From: Oscillospiraceae bacterium
GTDB taxonomy: Bacteria; Bacillota; Clostridia; Christensenellales; Aristaeellaceae
Assembly (NCBI GenBank): GCA_031282605.1
Contig: JAITDK010000261.1
Span: forward strand, 1 to 16,212
Reading direction: 5' to 3'
DNA: 16,212 nt
Position numbers and translations under genes: made by a program. The notes below the pieces were generated by a model, which saw nothing but the letters and a program-made list of their open reading frames with translations, ran no database searches and had not been told where the DNA came from. Shown piece after piece: positions 6,572-15,417 of this stretch; within the stretch, counting starts at the first letter, position 1; every line of letters starts with the position of its first letter.

Positions 6572-7992
6572 CGAAGGTTCTAGCGCGCGCTTCCGCGTTG
6601 ATTTTGTCGGCTCTATGGATTCCGCTGATTTTGTCGACGGGCGTTGTGGCGTATGCGTCGTCCGAATCGGTCGAGCCGTCTTTCGCCGACGCGTATGTGC
6701 ACGACCCGTCGATTCTGTACGCCGACGGCTGGTATTACATCTATGGCAGCCACATGGCCGCGGCTAAGTCGCGGGACTTGATGAACTGGACAATGATCTC
6801 GTACAACGCGCAGGACGGCTGCACGCTCGTGGACGACGCGCGCAATCAGATGGCAGACGCGCTTAATTGGGCGAGGACGAACACGTTCTGGGCGCCGAGC
6901 GTCGAACGGATGGCGGACGGCAGGTATTACATGTACTATTGTACGTGCGAGGGATCGTCTCCGTTATCCGCCATGGGGTTGGCGGTGTCGGATAGCCCCG
7001 AGGGGCCGTTCGTGGACAGGGGTGTATTCCTGCGGTCCGGCATGACGGGCGCCAGCGACGACGGCACGCGCTACAACGCTGCGATTCATCCCAACGTCAT
7101 CGATCCGCATGTTTTCCACGACAATGGCGGTCAGCTGTGGATGGTCTACGGCTCGTACTCGGGCGGTATATTCATACTTAAGATGGATGAATCGACGGGA
7201 CTGCCGCTGCCCGGTCAAGGTTACGGCAAGAAGCTGCTCGGGAAGAATCACAGCCGCATAGAGGGTTCATACATCCTATACGCGCCGGAAACGGGCTACT
7301 ACTATCTGTTTCTGTCGTTCGGCGGGCTTGAGTCCAGCGACGGATACAACATCCGCGTGGCGCGCAGCAAAAATCCCGACGGTCCATACGTTGACGCGCG
7401 CGGACAGGATATGATAGACTGCGGTGGGTCGGATGGCTCGTACTTCGACGACAAGGCTATCGAGCCGTACGGCGTCAAGCTGATGGGCGGGTTCAGGTTC
7501 ATGCCGCTGGACGGCGTCGAGCCTCTGCCTCAACAGGCGTATAAATCGCCCGGCCACAATAGCGCGTACCGCCACCCCGATACGGGCGCTTATTACCTCA
7601 TATTTCATACGCGTTTCTCCACGCTTGGCGATGAGTTCCGCGATCGCGCGCACCAGTTTTGGTTTAACGACGAAGGCTGGCCGGTCGTCTCGCCGCTCAG
7701 ATTCGCCGGCGAAACGTCGGCGCTTGATATACCGCTGGACGGAGAATGGCGTGTTGTACTCCACGGCGGCGACATAAACAAGACGCAGCACCGCTCAATC
7801 GTCGTTCAGTTCGATGACGACGGTACAGCGCGCGGCGATGCGTCCGGCGAGTGGAACGTCGATTCCGTCACGCTGAACGGCGTGCGATATCAAGGCGTGT
7901 TCACGAGCGGATGGGATATGGAGCGGAACGCGTGGGTTCCTGTGTTCACCGGATTATCGGACGACGGCGAAGCGCTCTGGGGTATACGATAG
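6568..7992 (+). CDS. Secreted GH43 endo-alpha-1,5-L-arabinanase (Abn2-like)
   Basis: Predicted extracellular enzyme that cuts alpha-1,5-arabinan into oligosaccharides for the importer. It is 474 aa, near the 469 aa of B. subtilis Abn2. A signal peptide spans about 1-30 (ending VVAYA). The five-bladed GH43 catalytic domain is at about 40-360: DPS with Asp46 (base), NVIDPHVF with Asp179 (pKa modulator), RIEGSYI with Glu232 (acid). SPGHNS with His330 matches the metal-site histidine of Abn2. Residues about 375-474 (GEWRVVLHGGD...ALWGIR) match the small C-terminal domain found in Abn2-type enzymes. No sortase signal or surface-layer repeat is seen, so the enzyme is probably released. The start overlaps the permease stop. 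An exo-acting or xylan-active GH43 is less likely because of the HSRIEGSY region and the C-terminal domain. Confidence 0.88.
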   Translation: MTKVLARASALILSALWIPLILSTGVVAYASSESVEPSFADAYVHDPSILYADGWYYIYGSHMAAAKSRDLMNWTMISYNAQDGCTLVDDARNQMADALNWARTNTFWAPSVERMADGRYYMYYCTCEGSSPLSAMGLAVSDSPEGPFVDRGVFLRSGMTGASDDGTRYNAAIHPNVIDPHVFHDNGGQLWMVYGSYSGGIFILKMDESTGLPLPGQGYGKKLLGKNHSRIEGSYILYAPETGYYYLFLSFGGLESSDGYNIRVARSKNPDGPYVDARGQDMIDCGGSDGSYFDDKAIEPYGVKLMGGFRFMPLDGVEPLPQQAYKSPGHNSAYRHPDTGAYYLIFHTRFSTLGDEFRDRAHQFWFNDEGWPVVSPLRFAGETSALDIPLDGEWRVVLHGGDINKTQHRSIVVQFDDDGTARGDASGEWNVDSVTLNGVRYQGVFTSGWDMERNAWVPVFTGLSDDGEALWGIR

Positions 7993-8023
7993 TATCTATT
8001 AATATATCAATGGGAGAGCATAG

Positions 8024-9529
8024 ATGAAAAACGCGAAAATGACGCTGGACAGGGCTTATGAGATCGGCGCTATCGACCGGCGACTGTATGGCTCGTTCAT
8101 CGAACACCTTGGCCGCGCTGTGTACGGCGGCATATACGAACCAAGTCACCCGACCGCCGACGCGAATGGCTTCCGCAAGGATGTCGTCGATTTGGTGCGA
8201 AACCTTGACGTGCCGGTCACACGCTATCCGGGAGGCAACTTCGTCTCCGGTTTCAATTGGGAGGATTCCGTAGGGCCGCGCGAGTCACGTCCGAAACGGC
8301 TGGATCTCGCGTGGTTCACGACAGAATCGAACGAGGTCGGGCTGCATGAGTTCATTGAGTGGTGCAAACTGGCGAACACCGCGCCGATGTACGCTGTGAA
8401 CCTAGGCACGAGAGGCGCCGATGAAGCGCGCGCGGTCGTCGAGTACGCGAATCACCAGAGCGGCAGCCTGTACAGCGACATGCGCGTGAAGAACGGCGCG
8501 AAGGAGCCGTTTGGGATCAAGCTGTGGTGTCTGGGCAACGAGATGGACGGTCCGTGGCAGATTGGGCATAAGACCGCGCGCGAGTACGGGCGCGCGGCGA
8601 ATGAGGCCGCAAAGGTGATGAAGTGGGTTGATCCGTCGATCGAGCTGGTGGCGTGCGGTTCGTCCTCATTAGACATGCCCACGTTCGGCGACTGGGAACT
8701 GACGATGCTGGACGAGTGCTATGATAACGTGGACTATGTCTCGCTGCACCGCTACTATAATAACCGCGCTGGGGATACGAGGGCGTTCCTTGCGCGCTCA
8801 GTAGACATGGATGTGTTTATAAAGACCGTAGCGTCCATCTGCGATAGCGTACGCGGAAAGAAGCACAGCAAGAAAACGTTGGGTCTGTCATTCGACGAGT
8901 GGAACGTCTGGTTCCACAGCGGCGATCAGGACAAGGAAATCTGGAAGCGCGACAAGTGGGGACGCGCGCTGCCCCTGCTTGAGGACGCGTATACGTTCGA
9001 GGATGCGCTGCTGGTAGGCTCGCTGCTAATCACGCTACTGCGCAACGCCGACCGCGTGAAGGTGGCTTGTTTGGCTCAGCTGGTCAACGTCATAGCCCCC
9101 ATCATGACGGTGAACGGCGGCGGAGCGTGGGCGCAGACGATATACTGGCCGTTCAAGCAGGCGTCGCAATTCGGGCGCGGGATATCGCTGCGCGCGATAG
9201 TCGATTCTCCGCTGTATGACTGCAAGGATATCGAGTCTGTTCCAGAGTTGGACGCCACAGCGACGCTCGCGGACGACGGCGGGCTAACCATATTCGCCGT
9301 CAACAAGAACCTCAGCGAGGACACCTTGCTTAGTGTCAGCCTTCATGGTTTCCCGCAGTACCGCGCCGTCACGCGTTCCATTCTTACCCACGACGATATG
9401 AACGCCGTCAATACTGAAACAAACCCCAGCGAGGTCGTTCCTATCGCGGGCGACGCAGGTAAACTTGATGGGGATAAGCTGGAGATTGTAATTCCAAAAC
9501 ATAGCTGGAACGTCATCCGACTGGTATAG
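8024..9529 (+). CDS. abfA: GH51 alpha-N-arabinofuranosidase
   Basis: Cytoplasmic exo-enzyme releasing L-arabinose from imported arabino-oligosaccharides. It is 501 aa against 502 in Geobacillus stearothermophilus AbfA. The TIM-barrel domain carries CLGNEMDGPW with Glu173 as acid/base and LSFDEWNVW with Glu292 as nucleophile, nearly the positions known for AbfA (175 and 294). RYPGGNFVSGFNWEDSVGPR is the other family signature. A C-terminal beta domain ends HSWNVIRLV. There is no signal peptide. GGGAGAG (8012-8018) precedes the ATG at 8024. It lies 31 nt after the GH43 gene and closes the operon. Genes for arabinose breakdown (araA, araB, araD) are not in the window. Confidence 0.95.
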   Translation: MKNAKMTLDRAYEIGAIDRRLYGSFIEHLGRAVYGGIYEPSHPTADANGFRKDVVDLVRNLDVPVTRYPGGNFVSGFNWEDSVGPRESRPKRLDLAWFTTESNEVGLHEFIEWCKLANTAPMYAVNLGTRGADEARAVVEYANHQSGSLYSDMRVKNGAKEPFGIKLWCLGNEMDGPWQIGHKTAREYGRAANEAAKVMKWVDPSIELVACGSSSLDMPTFGDWELTMLDECYDNVDYVSLHRYYNNRAGDTRAFLARSVDMDVFIKTVASICDSVRGKKHSKKTLGLSFDEWNVWFHSGDQDKEIWKRDKWGRALPLLEDAYTFEDALLVGSLLITLLRNADRVKVACLAQLVNVIAPIMTVNGGGAWAQTIYWPFKQASQFGRGISLRAIVDSPLYDCKDIESVPELDATATLADDGGLTIFAVNKNLSEDTLLSVSLHGFPQYRAVTRSILTHDDMNAVNTETNPSEVVPIAGDAGKLDGDKLEIVIPKHSWNVIRLV

Positions 9530-9531
9530 GG

Positions 9532-9550
9532 AGAGTCGCGCAACTCTTCT
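9532..9550 (+). terminator. Weak candidate terminator after abfA
   Basis: AGAGT (9532-9536) and ACTCT (9543-9547) form a short stem with a 6-nt loop, followed by TTCT. It begins 3 nt after the abfA stop. The stem is short and the T-tract poor, so this is only a possibility. Confidence 0.25.
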
Positions 9551-9557
9551 AGCGATG

Positions 9558-9572
9558 GTAACGGCTCGTTAC
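9558..9572. repeat. Small hairpin GTAACG-gct-CGTTAC
   Basis: A perfect 6-bp inverted repeat with a 3-nt loop in the non-coding stretch after abfA. No function can be assigned. Confidence 0.4.
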
Positions 9573-9594
9573 GCTCCCGGCTCCCCCCGCCATC

Positions 9595-9644
9595 AACGTC
9601 CGAGGTACGGCAGGAGGCGGAACCTCCTCTATACCTCGGACGTT
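9595..9644. repeat. Large perfect-arm hairpin next to a transposase relic
   Basis: The outer arms are 13 bp and perfect (AACGTCCGAGGTA at 9595-9607; TACCTCGGACGTT at 9632-9644). An inner 6-bp stem (AGGAGG 9612-9617, CCTCCT 9623-9628) caps it with a CGGAA loop. No T-run follows on either strand, so it is not a standard terminator. The right arm overlaps the stop codon of the transposase relic, so it may be part of the old element end. Confidence 0.7.
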
Positions 9645-9828
9645 ACGACGTTCGGGTTATCCTCTCCTCAGATTCTGTCATCAATTCTTCGTATATCAAC
9701 CCCCAGTTTTGTATCGGCATCGTCCATTTTCCGGATATTTCTCGAATCGACAGGTATACCGCCTTGCGTATCGCGTCGTTTGTTGGGAAAATGACCGTGA
9801 ATAGTAATCGTTCGGTTTCAAACCCCAA
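9643..9828 (-). pseudogene. C-terminal relic of an IS256-family transposase
   Basis: About 61 codons on the minus strand resemble the extreme C-terminus of mutator/IS256-type transposases. The pattern is an FPTNDAIRKAVYLSIREISGKW-type segment followed by TMPIQNWGLIYEELM and a degraded ESEERI, where intact proteins usually have FEGRL. The frame is closed upstream by a stop at 9838-9840, so the DDE catalytic domain is gone and no start or ribosome site is convincing. It sits between two operons and marks an old insertion that has been deleted down to its end. The nfeD promoter begins only about 10 bp beyond the relic frame. The family call is from remembered consensus, not from a search. Confidence 0.7.
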
Positions 9829-9846
9829 AACAATCCGTCAAAATAA

Positions 9847-9875
9847 GTGACAAGCGCTCTCATTTGCTGTATAAT
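9847..9875 (+). promoter_or_regulatory. Sigma-A promoter of nfeD-floA
   Basis: GTGACA (9847-9852), 17-nt spacer, perfect TATAAT (9870-9875). The leader to the TTG start is about 65 nt. The spacer shares TGACAAGCGC and TGCT with the promoter at 3266. Confidence 0.85.
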
Positions 9876-9933
9876 GGATATAAATCATGGGAGGAAGCCA
9901 CATCAATGTCCTGAATGTCCGATAGACGTGATT

Positions 9934-9940
9934 AAGGAGG
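9934..9940 (+). promoter_or_regulatory. Ribosome binding site for the TTG start of the NfeD gene
   Basis: AAGGAGG lies 7 nt before TTG 9948. A second TTG follows at 9951 with a 10-nt spacer, so either could be used. No ATG or GTG is available at a suitable distance. Confidence 0.75.
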
Positions 9941-9947
9941 CGGTTCG

Positions 9948-10460
9948 TTGTTGAACTGGATATCACTCAACCTGCCCATACTGATCTGCCTGATTGTCGG
10001 CATGGGTCTGTTGATTGTCGAGATGATTATACCGGGGTTCGGGCTGCCAGGCACAGCGGGGGCGGCACTGCTAATTGCGGCGCTGTACATGGTATGGAAT
10101 GTTGCCGGGCCGTTGGCCGCGCTGGGAGTATTCCTGATGATACTGGCCGCCGTGGGCATAGCGATATCGGTGATCACGCGCAGCACGCGCCACGGTAGGT
10201 TGTCGCGCTCGCCGCTCGTGCTGCGCGACGCATCGACCACCGCGACAGAACCTTCAGGCGGGACGGATTTGTCCGTCGTGAAAGTGGGTCGCGCGGGCAA
10301 AACCTTGACGCCGCTGCGCCCGGCGGGCATGGCTGACGTGGGGGGCGAACGGCTGAACGTGGTATCGGAGGGCGAGTTCATTGCGAAGGATTCGCCGGTG
10401 ATAATTGAACGGATCGAAGGGACTCGCATTGTCGTCAAAAGGGATACGGCGGATATGTAA
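9948..10460 (+). CDS. NfeD-family membrane protein (short form), partner of FloA
   Basis: A 170-aa membrane protein of the NfeD family, short form without the ClpP-like protease domain. There are two or three membrane helices within about 8-77, including the VEMIIPGFGLPGTAGAA signature (24-40). A low-complexity linker follows, then a C-terminal OB-fold at about 112-166 (KVGRAGKTLTPLRPAGMADV...GTRIVVK). In Bacillus and Clostridia such proteins are encoded beside flotillins and are thought to act in the same membrane microdomains. The start is TTG with a perfect AAGGAGG site. The floA start is 57 nt downstream, in the same operon. Confidence 0.88.
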   Translation: MLNWISLNLPILICLIVGMGLLIVEMIIPGFGLPGTAGAALLIAALYMVWNVAGPLAALGVFLMILAAVGIAISVITRSTRHGRLSRSPLVLRDASTTATEPSGGTDLSVVKVGRAGKTLTPLRPAGMADVGGERLNVVSEGEFIAKDSPVIIERIEGTRIVVKRDTADM

Positions 10461-10517
10461 CGGACGCATGGACGATTGATTCGCCCGTCGACACATCGAA
10501 AGGAGCGTTGTTTAGCT

Positions 10518-11531
10518 GTGGAACCTATCTTCTTCTTCCTAGTGGTAGTCGTCGTCATAATCGTGCTGCTCTGGATATTCTTCTCGTTCGTGCCGATCCC
10601 GCTGTGGATCTCGGCGATGGCGAGCGGCGTCAACGTGTCGATCACCACGCTTATCGGCATGAAGATACGAAGGATCGCGCCCGCGCGCGTGGTCAACCCG
10701 ATGATAAAGGCGACAAAGGCGGGGCTGAACCTTGAACTGAGCAAGATGGAGGCGCATTACCTGGCCGGCGGCAACATCGACCGGGTGATAGACTCGCTGA
10801 TAGCTGCGCAGAGCGCGAACATACCCCTGGAATTCGACGAGGCGCGAGCGATCGACCTGGCCGGGCGAGACGTGCTGCAGGCCGTGCAAATGAGCGTCAA
10901 CCCGAAGGTGATTGAGACGCCGATCGTCGCGGCCATCGCTAAGAACGGCATCGAGCTGCGCGCAAAGGCACGGGTGACGGTTCGAGCGAATATCGAGCGC
11001 CTGGTCGGCGGCGCGGGCGAGGAGACGATTATCGCGCGCGTTGGCGAAGGCATAGTCACTACGGTAGGTTCAGCCGAGACTCACGAGATTGTTCTGGAGA
11101 ACCCGGACTTGATCAGCCGCACGGTTCTGAGCAAGGGTCTGGACGCGGGTACGGCGTTCGAGATTCTTTCAATAGATATAGCCGACGTGGACGTAGGCCG
11201 CAACATCGGCGCTCAGCTGCAGATGGATCAAGCCGAGGCCGATCGACGGATAGCCCAGGCGCGCGCCGAGGAGCGCCGCGCAATGGCCGTCGCCCGCGAG
11301 CAGGAGATGAAGGCCGCGACGCAGGAGATGCGCGCCAAAGTGGTCGAGGCCGAGAGCGAGGTGCCGCGCGCGATGGCGTCGGCGCTGCGCGAGGGCAAGC
11401 TGGGCGTGATGGATTACTACCAGCTGCAGAACACCATAGCGGACACAGATATGCGCGAAAGCCTGTCGCAAGCCGCGAGGCCCGGCTCCACCGCCGAGCC
11501 AGGCTCGGTTCAATCCAGGCCGCAAGGATAG
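10518..11531 (+). CDS. floA: Flotillin-like protein FloA
   Basis: Membrane-microdomain scaffold protein, 337 aa against 331 in B. subtilis FloA (YqfA). It starts with GTG at 10518 giving MEPIFFFLVV; the upstream in-frame ATG at 10476 would add an untypical leader, while AAAGGAG (10499-10505) with a somewhat long 12-nt spacer supports the GTG. A hydrophobic hairpin at about 5-25 is followed by SFVPIPLWISAMASGV, a FloA signature. The SPFH-like region is at about 110-235 (NPKVIETPIVAAIAKNGIEL, EILSIDIADVDVGRNIGA). An Ala/Glu/Arg-rich coiled coil at about 236-290 serves oligomerisation. The last 20 residues are a variable tail. It is followed by a strong terminator, so nfeD-floA is a two-gene operon. 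Confidence 0.95.
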   Translation: MEPIFFFLVVVVVIIVLLWIFFSFVPIPLWISAMASGVNVSITTLIGMKIRRIAPARVVNPMIKATKAGLNLELSKMEAHYLAGGNIDRVIDSLIAAQSANIPLEFDEARAIDLAGRDVLQAVQMSVNPKVIETPIVAAIAKNGIELRAKARVTVRANIERLVGGAGEETIIARVGEGIVTTVGSAETHEIVLENPDLISRTVLSKGLDAGTAFEILSIDIADVDVGRNIGAQLQMDQAEADRRIAQARAEERRAMAVAREQEMKAATQEMRAKVVEAESEVPRAMASALREGKLGVMDYYQLQNTIADTDMRESLSQAARPGSTAEPGSVQSRPQG

Positions 11532-11562
11532 ACCTGTCAGCCTGTTCGTATCGCGCTGGCCG

Positions 11563-11595
11563 GGGAACCCTTAAGCGATAAGGGTTCCCTTTTTT
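11563..11595 (+). terminator. Rho-independent terminator of nfeD-floA
   Basis: GGGAACCCTT (11563-11572) and AAGGGTTCCC (11580-11589) form a perfect 10-bp stem with a 7-nt loop, followed by six T. It lies 31 nt after the floA stop. Confidence 0.95.
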
Positions 11596-11603
11596 ACCGG
11601 ACG

Positions 11604-11627
11604 AAAAAGCTCGTATGTGCGAGCTTT
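11604..11627 (-). terminator. Possible minus-strand terminator hairpin
   Basis: AAAGCTCG (11606-11613) and CGAGCTTT (11620-11627) form an 8-bp stem. Read on the minus strand it is followed by a short T-run. No minus-strand gene ends here, so it may only insulate the groESL promoter region. Confidence 0.35.
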
Positions 11628-11693
11628 GGAAAGCAATGCGGAGCAATCGTACGCATTTCAAGTCAATTCACCGAAAATCCCAATTATTGCCGC

Positions 11694-11722
11694 TTGCCAA
11701 TCGGTCGAATTGCGTGTATACT
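11694..11722 (+). promoter_or_regulatory. Sigma-A promoter of groES-groEL
   Basis: TTGCCA (11694-11699), 17-nt spacer, TATACT (11717-11722). It is placed directly before the CIRCE element, so transcription starts at or just before the operator. Confidence 0.88.
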
Positions 11723-11734
11723 GCGCTATGGTTG

Positions 11735-11761
11735 TTAGCACTCACTGACGTCGAGTGCTAA
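11735..11761. promoter_or_regulatory. CIRCE operator (HrcA binding site)
   Basis: A perfect TTAGCACTC - 9 nt - GAGTGCTAA inverted repeat (11735-11743 and 11753-11761) starts 13 nt after the -10 box. This is the known binding site of the heat-shock repressor HrcA, so groES-groEL should be induced when HrcA is inactivated by heat. hrcA itself is not in the window. Confidence 0.97.
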
Positions 11762-11856
11762 CAAAGACAAAACCAAGTAACCCGAACGCGAGAGCGTATG
11801 GGCGATAAAAATTACGTCAAATACAATCAATGCATCAAGCTAAGGAGGCGCGCATC

Positions 11857-12141
11857 ATGAACGTGAAGCCATTAGGCGATCGGGTAGTGATCAAGAACAT
11901 CGAGGCCGGCGAGACCACCAAGAGCGGTATCCTGCTGGCGGGATCGGCGAAGGAAAAACCGCAGATGGCGGAAGTGTTGGCGGTAGGGCCGGGCGGCAAT
12001 GTAGACGGCAAGGACATCGTCATGCACGTAAAACCCGGCGAAAAGGTAATCTATTCCAAGTACGCGGGGACAGAGGTCAAGGTCGACGAGCAGGAACTGA
12101 TCATCGTCCGCCAGAGCGACATCCTCGCGGTTGTCGAATAA
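11857..12141 (+). CDS. groES: Co-chaperonin GroES
   Basis: The 10-kDa lid of the GroEL chaperonin, 94 aa from the ATG at 11857, with AAGGAGG at 11842-11848 and an 8-nt spacer. The in-frame ATG at 11830 lies before the ribosome site and is rejected. Typical segments are MNVKPLGDRVVIKNIEAGETTKSGILLAGSAKEKP (split here: PLGDRVV at the start, the mobile loop around TTKSGILL), VLAVGPG, GEKVIYSKYAGTEVK and the ending DILAVVE. It is the first gene of the CIRCE-controlled operon, with groEL 60 nt downstream. Confidence 0.97.
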   Translation: MNVKPLGDRVVIKNIEAGETTKSGILLAGSAKEKPQMAEVLAVGPGGNVDGKDIVMHVKPGEKVIYSKYAGTEVKVDEQELIIVRQSDILAVVE

Positions 12142-12201
12142 TCTAAACGGCATAACGCAAAACGTATAACATGAACCGCATAGCAATAGGAGGAGATAAT
12201 C

Positions 12202-13830
<1,629 letters not shown>

Positions 13831-13869
13831 AACCGGACGTTCGTATAAATCGCTGAACGAGTCGGCATC

Positions 13870-13910
13870 AACCCGGGAGAGACGCTGCGTCCCTTCCGGG
13901 TTGTTTGTTG
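13870..13910 (+). terminator. Rho-independent terminator after groEL
   Basis: AACCCGG (13870-13876) and CCGGGTT (13896-13902) form the outer stem, and GACG/CGTC (13881-13884, 13888-13891) an inner one. The stem is followed by TGTTTGTTG, a T-rich but interrupted tract. Confidence 0.7.
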
Positions 13911-13935
13911 GGGACGGAGGAGCCGGCGGCATCCC

Positions 13936-13947
13936 CCTCCGCGGAGG
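13936..13947. repeat. 12-bp perfect palindrome in the groEL-dgoD gap
   Basis: CCTCCGCGGAGG sits in a GC-rich stretch between groEL and dgoD. I see no convincing promoter in 13904-14045, so dgoD could depend on read-through past the groEL terminator or on a promoter I cannot recognise. The palindrome could be an operator or part of a folded leader. Confidence 0.35.
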
Positions 13948-14045
13948 CGATGAGGGCAGGATGAGCGGATTGCGTTCCGGAACAGGCTATCGGAGTGCAA
14001 CCCCATCCAACAAACCACAGTTCAACGCATTAAGGAGCGAGCATA

Positions 14046-15194
14046 ATGAAGATCCGTTCAATCGAACTGTTTCAAGTCCCGCCGCGCTGGCTCTTCCTTA
14101 AGATGACTACCGAATCCGGTCTGATCGGCTGGGGCGAGCCGGTCGTCGAGGGTCGCGCCGCCACTGTCGCGGCGTGCGTTCGCGAGATGGGCGAGGCTCT
14201 CATCGGAAAAAGCGCGGGCGATATCGAGGACGCGTTCCAAACCTTGTACCGCACGGGATTCTATCGCGGAGGCCCGGTGCTGACCAGCGCGCTCTCCGGC
14301 GTCGAACAGGCTATGTGGGACATCAAGGGCAAGTTCCACAATATGCCGGTGTATGAATTCCTCGGCGGAAAGGTACGCGACCGGATCGAGGTATACCGCT
14401 GGATCGGCGGCGATCACCCGCGCGACACAGCCTCCGGCGCGCTCGAGGCCCTGGCTCAAGGCTATCGCGCCGTCAAGATGAACGCTACGGATCAACTGCG
14501 CTGGATCGACACTCACGACCTCCTAGACGCCACTGTAGACCGTGTCGCGTCAATCCGCGACGCTGTCGGCAATCAACTGCGCGTCGCGGTTGACTTCCAT
14601 GGCCGCGTGCATAAAACTATGGCCAAAACCCTCATGCGCAAGCTGGAGCCGTACAACCTGATGTTCGTAGAGGAACCCGTCCTCACCGAAAACGAGGACG
14701 AATTCCTTGAACTGGCACGCTCCATACATATCCCGATCGCTACTGGCGAGCGCAACTTCACCCGATGGGGGTTCAAGCGGATGCTCACGCGCGGCGGCGT
14801 CGACGTCATCCAGCCTGACGTCAGCCACTGCGGTGGCATACTTGAGACGCGAAAGATAGCGTCAATGGCCGAGGCGTTCGACGTCGCGCTCGCTCCCCAC
14901 TGCCCGCTTGGCCCTATCGCGCTGGCGGCGTGCCTGCAGGTGGACTTCTGCGCCCCCAACGCATTCATCCAGGAACAGAGCGCGGGCATCCATTATAACG
15001 AGGGGTATGACCTGCTCAATTACCTGAACAACCCCGAGATATTCGACTTCCGCGACGGATACGCGCGTCAGCCGACCAAACCAGGCCTGGGCGTCGACAT
15101 CAACGAGGACTATGTGCGCAAGATGGCTCGTGAGGGGCATAACTGGCACAACCCCATCTGGCGCGACAGCGATGGCGTTATCGCGGAATGGTGA
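14046..15194 (+). CDS. dgoD: D-galactonate dehydratase
   Basis: Enolase-superfamily enzyme that removes water from D-galactonate to give 2-dehydro-3-deoxy-galactonate. It is 382 aa, the same length as E. coli DgoD. The metal ligands fall at the E. coli positions: Asp183 (in VDFHGR), Glu209 (FVEEP) and Glu235 (TGERN). His185 and His285 (APHCPLGP) are the catalytic histidines, and Glu310 (FIQEQS) is also present. The N-terminal capping domain includes RTGFYRGGPVLTSALSG. Start ATG 14046 has AAGGAG at 14032-14037 with an 8-nt spacer. No kinase, aldolase or sugar transporter for the same pathway is adjacent, so it stands alone here. Another acid-sugar dehydratase of the family is possible, but the residue match strongly favours galactonate. 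Confidence 0.93.
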   Translation: MKIRSIELFQVPPRWLFLKMTTESGLIGWGEPVVEGRAATVAACVREMGEALIGKSAGDIEDAFQTLYRTGFYRGGPVLTSALSGVEQAMWDIKGKFHNMPVYEFLGGKVRDRIEVYRWIGGDHPRDTASGALEALAQGYRAVKMNATDQLRWIDTHDLLDATVDRVASIRDAVGNQLRVAVDFHGRVHKTMAKTLMRKLEPYNLMFVEEPVLTENEDEFLELARSIHIPIATGERNFTRWGFKRMLTRGGVDVIQPDVSHCGGILETRKIASMAEAFDVALAPHCPLGPIALAACLQVDFCAPNAFIQEQSAGIHYNEGYDLLNYLNNPEIFDFRDGYARQPTKPGLGVDINEDYVRKMAREGHNWHNPIWRDSDGVIAEW

Positions 15195-15205
15195 CGGCGG
15201 CGGTC

Positions 15206-15417
15206 AGTTAGGGTCTGTTTGAAGAAGATCGCGGCGGGGATTGGGGTAGATTTTTCGTCCACGCAAGGATCGTGGAGGGGGCGGACTGGAGATCCGCCGA
15301 CCGGAGCCGCGACGCGGTTGCGGGCGCGTCTGCGCAGAACCCCGAAGGGATTCTTACCAACGCGGGCGAAAAAGACGCCCCATTCCCTATGCGGGATTTT
15401 TCGAACAGACCCTAGTT
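15206..15417. repeat. Possible AGTT target duplication around the MITE-like element
   Basis: AGTT occurs at 15206-15209 and again at 15414-15417, exactly outside the inverted repeats. A TA duplication (15209-15210, 15413-15414) is the alternative reading, since the repeat ends are TA...TA. Short direct repeats can arise by chance. Confidence 0.45.
15210..15413. mobile_element. MITE-like element with terminal inverted repeats and internal hairpins
   Basis: The ends AGGGTCTGTTTGAA (15210-15223) and TTCGAACAGACCCT (15400-15413) are inverted copies with one mismatch in 14. The 204-bp interior has no believable gene but a run of stem-loops: TCCACG/CGTGGA (15258-15276), GGCGGA/TCCGCC (15280-15298), GACGCG/CGCGTC (15311-15330), GGGCG/CGCCC (15364-15380), and a small TCCC/GGGA stem followed by five T. 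This fits a non-autonomous miniature transposable element. It lies 15 nt after the dgoD stop. No transposase is present, so a copy elsewhere in the genome would have to mobilise it. A palindromic transcription-ending module is the alternative. Confidence 0.65.

Noticed and set aside
9595..9644. Integron attC site
   Set aside because: The hairpin begins AAC and ends GTT, but the flanking bases do not fit RYYYAAC and GTTRRRY, and no integrase or cassette array is nearby.
9887..9925. Small leader ORFs before nfeD (13-codon frame from ATG 9887; AUG-UCC-UGA at 9906 behind GGAGGA)
   Set aside because: They are too short to tell from chance; the second has good ribosome-site spacing but nothing else supports translation control.
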